From positions 205,135 through 269,134 of the forward strand of contig JAURVB010013580.1 of assembly GCA_033002965.1 (NCBI GenBank): 64,000 nt of DNA. The letters are read 5' to 3'. Positions 55,179 through 64,000 of the stretch are shown piece by piece. The translations under genes and the position numbers were made by a program. Source of the DNA: Piper betle. Its lineage: Eukaryota; Streptophyta; Magnoliopsida; Piperales; Piperaceae. How positions within the stretch are numbered: position 1 is the first letter of the stretch; every line of letters starts with the position of its first letter. The notes beneath the pieces were generated by a model, which made no database searches, was not told the DNA's origin, and saw only the letters and a list, made by a program, of their open reading frames with translations.

Positions 55179-58100
55179 TGTAAAACCCACGATTCGAGTT
55201 AGGGTTTTATATTCAGAACCGGTCGGGTCGACCGTTATTTTTCGAGTTGAGTCAGTTTCAGGACACGTGTACCGAGCCGACGCCGGTCGCGTGTATGAGC
55301 TATGAGGGTCATGCGTACCCAAGTATATGATGATAACGTCATGAACACAGCAGAACAGAATGAGTTATCAGAATATATGAGAGTATGCCAGTGATTTTTT
55401 TTTTTATTTTTATATATAGTGGATCGTAGAATTAGTTTTAGGCCGTTTACCGCGTTAGGACGCGTTACGGGCAGTTTGGGTGGGTTGATAGTTCTAGAGC
55501 ATGTCATTATAATTTTTTTGGTGTTGTTTGATTTTACGGGATTTTTCCCGATTTTTATGAATTTTTTTAGGATTTAATACGAGTTAGTTATTATACTTGA
55601 CTCGAGCCGGAGACGAGTCAAGTATTATTTACGAGTTTGCCACCACACACACCCTCGACTTCTTCTTCCCCCGCGCCCAAACCCTCGCCGCGCCGCCCCT
55701 GTTCGCGCGCCACCGCCGCCACGGCCGGCGCCGCCTGGCCGTCGACCGACGCCGCCCAGCCCGGCCACGGCGTCGCCCTGCCGCCCCGACCAAGTCCGGC
55801 CCCCATCGGACCGCCGCGACGCGAGGAATCGCCGCGCCGCGAGCGCCGCGGCCAGCGTTGCGGTCGCGTCGCCGATTCCGCCGCCGGCGACCGTCGCCGC
55901 CACGATCAGGTGGTCGCCTCGGCATCCTCAGACCACCCAGCGACCTTCCCCGACCGGAACGGAGGCCGTCGCCGCCGTGGCCGGCCGGATCTAGCGACCC
56001 ACCGCCGCCGCCTCTGTTTTGCCGTTTTCCGGCGAGCCGCCGCCTCCATTGGCCACGCTGAGGTCATAGATGAGTCGGGCTCGCCGAGCCGGTTCCGAGG
56101 GTACCCAACACGACCCCTTTCCGACTAGTAGACGCCGCCGGCGATTGTCGCCGGAAAACCACCGGAAGTCGCCGGAAAACCGCCAGTAGCTGCCGGAAAA
56201 CCGCCGGAAAATCGGAATTTCTGGAATTCGCCGGAATTCACCGGATCTTCCGCGGGGCTCACCCAGTTGGAGCCCGATCGAACGTCGGACGCCGAGGAGC
56301 GCCGAATTCGAGCTCCGAGACGCGCGACGGAACCCTAGCCGTCGCCGATTGCCGACGACGTGAGGTATAATTACCTCCGATTGAGTTATTTAAAATTGAT
56401 GATGATTGTTAGCATAGCATGCTAGGATTGATTTAGTTGATCATGATGTAATGTTAAGTATGAGTATGATACGATTTGATTAACATGATCAGTGATGTAA
56501 TGACTAATTAGTGAGTGAAATGGTAATGATTGCATGATTTGATGTGAATTGCGAATGAATAGTAAGTGATCTAATGAGGTAGATCAGTCAGAGCATGATA
56601 AGTGATCACGACATAACTTAGAAAAACACAATAAAATTGGTATGAATAGGATGAGTTAGAATTATTTAATATTTATGATTATTTAATTGTTGATTGTTGA
56701 TGGATGATTGTATTGTGAGTGTGATGTTCATTGAGTTTGATGCATCATTTAGTTAGCGGGCGTTAGTATTTAGTTTTGATGTGTAGGTACGGAGTAGGAG
56801 CTCGCCGCCTAGGCGCGATGACACGCTTGGAGCTTCTACCAGGTCCGTTTAGGACTCGTCTTGTTTTACGCTCTTCTATTGTATGTTTATTTTATTATCT
56901 GCAGGACGGGTTAAGTGGCGTTTTATTGGATCCCACTTAACTCGGGCCATTTAATCGAATATTTTCCGGATTAATAACCCCTCGAGGATGAGATCCCTCG
57001 AGGATGATTTCGAAAACAAGATCCACCACAAGTTGCCTTCGGGCCTATTATATGAATCCCTTCCCAGGCCTATATATATAGTTTTATCGAGTTTTCAGTG
57101 AGACGAGAGATGGAGAAACCGACTGCACGTACCATGCAGAGGATGCCGTGACAGTCAAAGCGGGCTCTGGATTAGTGCCAGCGGACTGTTCCATTCCCGA
57201 GGGATCCTGACAACTCCGCGTTTGAGTTCCTCACACCCGGAGAACGTGGAGGTTTACGGGTACTGTTTAGTACAGCGCATGTCCGGACTTGTGGTTCAAA
57301 GGGTACTAAAGGCGACTGCCTGAGAGTACTCGGCCTTCGTGCTCAAGGCCAGGAGAAATATGGAGGTAAGGAGAGGGCTTAGGATAAAGTTTCACGAGAA
57401 GTACTGAAAAAGAAGTGCTGAGAGTAGCACAGTACCAGCAGAGCAGTAAGTTCGGGATGCTACCGGGTCTGCAGCCCAGTGGCTCCTCAGTAGTGCCCTT
57501 CAGAGTGTTCTTGAGGAAGTATATGGTTTTCTTTCATATGAGAGTTTGCTCTCATAGCCAGTTTGTTATAGTTATTTTATTTTCCGGACCAGTAACGCTT
57601 GTTACTGACGTTTTTCTTATATATATGTAGGTGATAAGCACGAGATGGATGAGCCAGCTTGGACGGAGGAGCAATGAGGTCTTGTGCACACACACATGTT
57701 AGATTTCTGAATGTTTAATATTGTGTTATTATGTTATTATATTGTGAATGACATGATTAAATGTTTGAGACATGATATGATATGAATGAAATGATACACG
57801 AGATAGATGCAAGACATGATAGAGTGAGATGGATCGAGTGGGTTGAGACCCGAAGCTTCAGAATGAGATATATAATAGATGAGATTATGTGTGATTGATA
57901 TTATTGCATATATGTATATATATTTGTATATATTATTTTGACAGGGTGGACCCATAATTGCACTTTTAGGGGAGACCCTGTTCGTTTTACTTCAGAATTT
58001 TCATCGATTTTGCTCGTAATTGTGATGGTGTGAAATTTAATTTGCATGTCATTCATGTAGTACCATGTTAGGATTTTGTGCATTTATTCATTCATGATGG

Positions 58101-58226
58101 ATCGTATCTTCATCTTAAGACGCCGAGATTGGATCCGCATGAGTTAGGTTCGGGTTAGCCGACCTAACCGGGGCCTGTAACATGCCGGTTTGGTTCACAG
58201 GTGTGAACCGGATATGGGGTGTTACA
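55179..58226 (+). repeat. 3' LTR of element B
   Basis: From TGTAAAACC to GTTACA, 3048 bp. The inverted repeat atacttgactcg/cgagtcaagtat is at 55593-55625 and the GC-rich island at 55645-56360. Long blocks are almost identical to the 5' LTR (for example 56750-57720 against 50105-51065). The stretches 56390-56740 and 57760-57920 differ strongly from their partners. Confidence 0.88.
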
Positions 58227-58378
58227 TTCATGCATTTCATGTTTGCATCTCCATCTTGAGACGCCGAGGGCAGATCTGGGTCGGCTTAACCGAACCCAGT
58301 AGATTAGCGAACGGTTTGGTCGCCGGTGACATTTCTGGGTCGGTTCACGGGTGAGCCGAAACGAAGTGTTACAGCGGG

Positions 58379-59995
58379 GGTGATAGTTAGGCAGGGGAAG
58401 AAACGGGGGACAAGGTCGGGGCAGTTTCGTAATAAAAGATTAACTCGCTCCTGACTCTAGTCAATATTATAAAATTATCCTAAAAAATATAAAAATATAT
58501 ATAATAAAATACCATAAAATAAAAGAATCAAATTATAACTTGAATAACATGCTATAAACCTAATAGCCGACCAAAAACTAATAAATTACGCGCTCTATGG
58601 CGATAAAGTGGAAAAGAAAGGGCGACGACAATTTCGTAATAAAAATTTAACTTATTCCCAACTCTAGTCAATATTACGAAATAAATTAAAAAAATAAAAT
58701 AATTCTGTAATAAAAATTTGACTCACTCCCGACTACAGTCAATATTACGAAATAAATCTTAAAAAATAAAATAAAATAATTTCGTTATAAAAACTTGATT
58801 TGTTCCCAACCCGAGGCGGCATGTCATAGCTCTAGATCGAAACCTGGACGAGGCCCATCTTTGTCGGGTAGGGGAGAAACTTGACTCGCTCGATGGGGGA
58901 GAAAAGAGAGTTAGTGAAGAAAAATGAAATGATAGCAATTATGTAATAAAGGTTGACTCGCTCCCGACTCGAGTCAATATTATAAAATACATCTCGAAAA
59001 ATATGAAAAAAAATAAAGTAAAATACCATAAAATAATATAATCCATTAGAACTCGACTATTTTATTTATGGTAATTATTTTATTTTATGGTATTTTACTT
59101 TATTTTTTCATATTTTTCTACCAATAATCGAGTCAAGTTTTTTATCACAAAAACTTAACTCGTGTCGGGATCGAGTTAAGGTTTTATTACAAAATTATTT
59201 TATTTTTTAAAGTTTATTTTGTAATAAAATTTTGATTCGATCCCGACTTAAGTGAAATTTTTATTATGAAACTACCCTCCCCTGTTTCTCACCCCCTTTG
59301 TTTTGCCACGTCGCCCCCATTGCTGGCGACCTCTCGTTGGCCAACATTGTCGCTGCTTCGCCTGCGGGGGTTGGGGACCGAGTCAAGTTTCGTAATAAAA
59401 ATTTGACTCGATCCCGATTCGAGTCAAATTTTTATTACAAAATAAATATTAAAAAATAAAATAATTTTATAATAAAAATTTGACTCGATCCCCACTCGAG
59501 TCAATATTACGAAATAAATTTTAAAAATAAACTAATTTTGTAATATTGAATCGAGTCGCACGGGATTAAGTTAAGTTTTTATTATGAAATTATTTTATTT
59601 TTAAAAAATTTATTTCATAATACGACTCTCTCCCAACTTTAGTCAATATTACGAAAATATTTTATTTTCTTAAAAAATTTATTTTAAAATATTAACTCGA
59701 GTCTGGACCGAATCAAATTTGTATTACAAAATTATTTTATTTTTTGAATATTTATTTTATTTTATAATAAAACTTGACTCTAGTCGAGCTAGAGTCAAAT
59801 TTTTATTACGAAACTACCCTCACCCCTCCCCCACCGTCCCCTGTTTTGCCCCACCGACGACCTTGCCTCCGGCCGCCCGTTGGGGAAGTGGGCACGACTT
59901 CGGGCAGGGGGTGCGGGGGAGACTGCGGCTTTGGGAAGGGGCAGAAGGGGCCACGCTCGCCGGGTGGGGGGGGGGGGGGGCTGAGGGGGATCGAG
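58379..59995. mobile_element. Element E4, right part, with TTGACTCG palindrome array
   Basis: Resumes after solo LTR C. It is mostly AT-rich modules of the form ttcgtaataaaaatttgact, then cgctcccgactcgagtcaat, then attacgaaataaat, like 21655-22880 in E1, with GC-rich blocks at 59280-59380 and 59815-59990 including a G homopolymer at about 59967-59980. The right border of E4 is not visible because a truncated LTR follows. No gene. Confidence 0.5.
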
Positions 59996-60009
59996 TGTAG
60001 AAATAGTTT

Positions 60010-62572
60010 TATATGTTTATATGTTTGACTGTAGAAATAGTTTTAGGCCGAATAACGCGTTAGGAAGCGTTGGATTATATTCGGGTGGGTTATTAGTTAT
60101 AGAGCATGTCATTTGGATGTTGTTGTGTTTGTTTTATTTTATGTAATTTTTCCATATTTTTCTAGAATTTTTTTAGAATTTATTACGAACTAGTTATTAT
60201 TTTGACTCGAGTTGGAATCGAGTCAATACTAAATTACGAGTTTGCCATTGAGAACACTTCTTCTCCCTCCCGACCCTTCCTCACCCCAAACCCTTGCCGT
60301 CGTCATTGCCGTGCACTGCCACCGCCGCCGCCGATCGACTCCGCCCTGCCTTGCCTTGTCGTCACCGTGCCACCCGTAACAGCCCCGGCCGCCACCACCT
60401 CGCCACGACGCCAGAACCAGCCCGCAAACCGCGGCGCTCCACCCATCGATTTGCCGCCGTCCAGACCACGCCGCTGCCGCTGTGACCCCGACGACCACCC
60501 TCTCGCCGTCGCCGACATTTCCCCCACCATCCCGAGCGCCGTCGAGGCCGGCCGGAGCCACAATCGGAGCACACCGCCGCCGCCGCTCATTTTCGACGTC
60601 GTCGTCGACGGCCATCGCCGCCTCGGCTACCCTGTTTGACACAACCATTGGACCGAGCTCGTCGAGCTGGTGCCGATAGACCCCCTGATTGCCACGTCCC
60701 GAATCATCGCCGGAAAACCGTCGGAATCCGCCGGAAAACCGCCGACACTCGCCGGAAAACCGCCGGAACCGCCGGAAAATTGGATTCGTGGGAAATTCGC
60801 CAGATCATCCGCCGAACGCACCCAGTCTAATCTGATTGGACTTCGGACGCCGCTAGGTGCCGAATTCGAGTTTCGAACCGCAAAATGGAAACCCTAGCCA
60901 TCGCCGATTTTCGACGATGCGAGGTATAATTTATTTTAACTTAATTATTTGAACGTATTGATTATTAGAATTACATTCTACGATTGGTGAATTGTGTGAT
61001 ATAATAATATATATAAATGTAGATTTGATTAAGGATAAAATATGAAATTTCTTTGATTGAGTAGTGTTAAAAATGGAGGCTGAGAAACTAATTAGGGTAA
61101 GTAGGTAATGATCATGATCTAATGCAAACTAGCCTAAGTAGACTTGCTAGAATTGATATAGGTTGATGTGTGTTGATTGATGCGTGATTGTGTTGATTGT
61201 GTGTGCATGCTATAAGATATGTGATTCATCATGCGGGCGTTAGTTTTTAGCTTGATTGTGTAGGTACGGTGTAGGAGCTCGCCGCCTAGGCGCGTGGACC
61301 TATTTGGAGCTTCTACCAGGTCCGTTTAGGACTCGTTCTCTATTTTTACGCTACTCTATTGTGTATTTGATTTATCATGTGTAGGACGAGTTAAGTGGCA
61401 TTTTATCGGATCCCACTTAACTCAGGCCATTTAGCCAACAATTTTTCAGATTAATAACCCTCGAGGATGAGATCCCTTGAATTTGTTTTCGAACTTCAGA
61501 TCTAGCTCACGATGCCTTCGGGCCTATTGTATAAATCCCAACCTAGACCTATCTATATGTATAGTTTTCGCGTTTTCAGTGAGAGATTGAATGAGGAAAT
61601 CCGACTACCGTGCTACGCGAGCGGGCACGTGTGAGTCGATAGTGGGCTCTGGAATGGTGTGCGGGCCATTTCATTCCCGAGGGATCCTGACAACTCCACC
61701 TTTGAGTTCCTCAAACCCGGAGAAGTGTGGAGGTTCACGGGTACTGCATTGCAGCGCATGTCTAGACTTGTGGTTTTAAAGGGTACTGAAGGCGACTGCC
61801 TGAGAGTACTCGGCCTTCGTGCTCAAGGCCAGGAATAATATGGAAGGTGCAGAGGGCAGAAAGGAATGAGATTTGACGCGAGAAGCAATAGAAAAATGGC
61901 CGAGGCATGAGAATGTGAAAGATAGGGGGACGCTGTCGACCCGAGGGCAACGGCTCCCGTATGTGCCCTGATGAGAGTTCTTGAGGAAGTATATGACTTT
62001 TATTCAACAGGAGAGTTTGCTCTCCTATGCCAGATTGATATTAGTTATTTTCCGGGCTGGTAACACTCGTTACTGACGGTTTTTCTATATATATGTAGGT
62101 GAGAAATGCGAGGGATGAAAGCTGTCGGGACAGCGGAGGAGCAGCACGGAACCGCGCACACATGTACCTGTCGCGTGTAATCTATAATGACGGTGTGTTA
62201 TTGCTACGTGAATGAAAATTTTGATGTGTTTGTTTAGATAAATTTCTTGATATGAAATGAATGGATAAATATGAATGAGTAGGGAGCCTTGGAGTTCAGA
62301 CTCGGCTCAGGTAAAAACGAATGAGATAATGGTTGAATGTCAGGGTAGATTATTATGTGTTACCGTATTTTTATAAAATAGTATATATTTTCTTGTAGGA
62401 CTACGTTAGAACCCACGCATCCCATCCATGCATTTCATGTTTGCATCTCCATCTTGAGACACCGAGGGCAGATCCGGGTCGGCTTAACCGAACCCAGTAG
62501 ATTAGCGAATGGTTCGGTCGCCAGTGAAATTTTCGGGTCGGTTCACGGGTGAGCCGTAACGGGGTGTTATAT
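60010..62572 (+). mobile_element. C-type LTR, left end truncated
   Basis: Matches solo LTR C from its 220th base or so (gtagaaatagttttaggccg) to the end ggggtgttata. The first part of the LTR and any duplication are missing. The GC-rich island is at 60245-60910 with ccggaaaaccgcc repeats at 60709-60780. The frames at 60202-60897 are within this island and not genes. The block 60920-62100 is almost the same as 45985-47165, so the two copies are close relatives. Confidence 0.75.
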
Positions 62573-62712
62573 ATATATAAACTGCTGTGCGCTGCATGAA
62601 AATGCAACGCATCAACAACATAAAACCCATGGGCTGTCGGATCCAAATCCGGTGCCCACGATTAAATTCCCCCCTCGCCAACTCGTTCATTCCGGCCGCC
62701 TCGCCCATCCCC
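62573..62712. other. Short spacer between opposed LTRs
   Basis: About 140 bp beginning with a TATA run and containing ctgtgcgctgcatgaaaatg and cccatgggctgtcggatcc. It may be an end of another TA-flanked element. No gene. Confidence 0.4.
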
Positions 62713-63959
62713 TGTAACACCCCGTTTCGGCTCACCCGTGAACCGACCCGGAAATGTCACCGGCGACCGAACCGTTCGTTAATCTACTAGATTCGGTTAA
62801 GCCGACCAGGATCTACTCTCGGCGTCTCAAGATGAAGATGCAAATATGAAATGCATGAATGAGAACGATTAGGTTCTAACGCGGTCCTACATGCATGTTG
62901 TGATGTACAAGCAAAAACAAGACAAAATAATAAATGAGAAACCAAAAGAAAATATATAATATTTTATGAAAATACGATAACACATAATAATCTACCATGA
63001 CATTAAATCATTATCTCATTCATTTTTACCCGAGCCGAGTCTGAACTCCAAGGCTCCCTACTCATTCATATTTATCAGTTCGTTTCATAACAAGTAATTC
63101 ATCAAGACAAAAACATTGTAATAATCATCCACACAGCATTAAACAACCATCATTATACATTACACGCGGCAGGTACATGTGTGCGCGGTTCCGTGCTGCT
63201 CCTCCGCAATCCCGACAGCTTTCATCGCTCGCATTCCTCACCTACATATATATAGAAAAACCGTCAGTAACGAGTGTTACCGGCCCGGAAAATAACTAAT
63301 ATCAATCTGACACAGGAGAGCAAACTCTCCTGTTGAATCAAAACCATATACTTCCTCAAGAACTCTCATCAGGGCACATACGGGAGCCGTCGCCGTCGGG
63401 CCGTCGCCCTCGGGTCGACAGCGTCCCCCTATCTTTCTCATCCTCATACCTTGGCCATTCCTCTATCGCTTCTCGCATCAAATTTCATTCCTTACCGCCC
63501 TCTGCACCTTCCATATTACTCCTGGCCTTGAGCACAAAGGCCGAGCACTCTCAGGCAGTCGCCTTCAGTACCCTTTGAACCACAAGTCTAGACATGCGCT
63601 GCATTGCAGTACCCGTAAACCTCCACACTTCTCCGGGTTTGAGGAACTCAAAGGTGGAGTTGTCCGGATCCTTCGGGAACGAAGTGGGTTCTCCCCAGCT
63701 CCAGAGCCCGCTCTTCCGGGCACACGCCCTATCTGAAGACGTGGCCGCAAGTAACCCTCATTCCATCTCTCACCGAAAACACGAAAACTATATATATATA
63801 GGCCTGGGTTGGGATTTATACATATAGGCCCGAAGACATCGTGAGCTGGATCTGAAGTTCAAAAACAAACTCGAGGGATCTCATCCTCGAGGGTTATTAA
63901 TCCGAAATAAAACTGTTGGCTAAATGGCCCGAGTTAAGTGGGATCCGATAAAACGCCAG
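62713..63959 (-). mobile_element. Inverted C-type LTR, partial
   Basis: Starts TGTAACACCCCGTTTCGG and runs in reverse through the 3' 1.25 kb of the C LTR to gataaaacgcca at 63959, where the next LTR bases should be cttaac but read gggtgg. It is therefore truncated or interrupted there. With the LTR at 60010-62572 it forms an inverted repeat with arms of about 1.2 kb. The frames in it are LTR sequence. Confidence 0.75.
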
Positions 63960-64000
63960 GGTGGGTCGTGGTAGCACGGCGACTTCACGGCAGGGCGGGG
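63960..64000. other. GC-rich DNA at the window edge
   Basis: Forty-one GC-rich bases that do not continue the LTR. Too short to identify. Confidence 0.4.

Larger units (their letters stand above)
47621..58226 (+). mobile_element. LTR retrotransposon B, LARD-like, same family as A
   Basis: A complete element of 10.6 kb with duplications ttcat, two LTRs (about 3030 bp without its hAT-type insertion, and 3048 bp), a perfect primer-binding site and a polypurine tract. The 3.6-kb internal domain matches that of A over its length and again has no gag or pol frame. It must therefore depend on proteins from another element. It is the better preserved of the two and is suited for defining the family. 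Confidence 0.88.
45014..58373 (+). mobile_element. Solo LTR C (about 2.75 kb) split by element B
   Basis: The parts are 45014-47620 and 58232-58373. It starts TGTAAAACCCGTGACTCG and ends gtgttaca, with 5-bp duplications gcggg. It is a relative of the A/B LTR with the same order of blocks: ttttgactcgagtagg (45419), GC-rich island with ccggaaaaccgcc motifs (45480-45970), gcgaggtataattta, the gtaggagctcgccgcctagg block and a tatatatgtagg-type stretch. The internal domain was lost by LTR-LTR recombination. Element B inserted into it at ttcat. Confidence 0.85.

Overview
This window is plant nuclear DNA, almost certainly from an angiosperm. The evidence is intronless dirigent-family genes with plant-type promoters, long LTR retrotransposons with a plant initiator-Met-tRNA primer site, hAT and CACTA-type DNA transposons, and a captured piece of a plant GH3 beta-glucosidase. 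I see no bacterial, phage or CRISPR features. The species cannot be fixed from the sequence. The only protein-coding genes I support are four near-identical 192-residue dirigent genes, all on the plus strand (19400-19978, 31392-31970, 37005-37583, 42683-43261). Nearly everything else is mobile DNA or repeat.

Layout. (1) Positions 1-16688 hold a dirigent repeat unit that has lost its gene. Its promoter-side DNA (181-1597, resumed at 14133) is split by a 12.5-kb LTR element, A (1598-14127, TSD ccatc). The 5' LTR of A is itself split by an inverted solo LTR (4018-6993). The unit then carries a hAT-type element (14855-15484), an AT-tract deletion junction and an old LTR relic. (2) Positions 16689-44386 are the gene array. 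Each unit combines an LTR relic (D) or its replacement, a CACTA-like end fragment, about 2 kb of upstream DNA, a TATA box exactly 121 bp before the ATG, and the gene. Between genes 1 and 2 lie three elements separated by TA microsatellites (21019-28162). One carries a broken GH3 gene fragment and a tRNA-like fold. A second hAT-type element with CGATT-rich ends (30064-30901) sits upstream of gene 2. (3) Positions 44387-64000 are nested repeats: a TA-flanked element (from 44424) contains solo LTR C (45014-58373), which contains LTR element B (47621-58226), whose 5' LTR contains a hAT-type element (47905-48829). Further right are a truncated C-type LTR and an inverted C-type LTR facing it.

Main points. 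Elements A and B have about 3-kb LTRs and a 3.6-kb internal domain with no recognisable gag or pol, so they resemble large retrotransposon derivatives (LARDs) that would need a partner for movement. Two LTR pairs lie head to head and could make long hairpin RNAs. A palindromic TTGACTCG...CGAGTCAA module recurs in elements of different classes. The dirigent genes probably act in the apoplast on phenoxy-radical coupling (lignan, lignin or related defence chemistry). Their proteins differ at only a few positions, while their promoters carry copy-specific changes: a triplicated CCAAT segment in gene 4 and a new G-box in gene 2. Boundaries given as target-site duplications were read directly. Family names for non-coding elements are inference.
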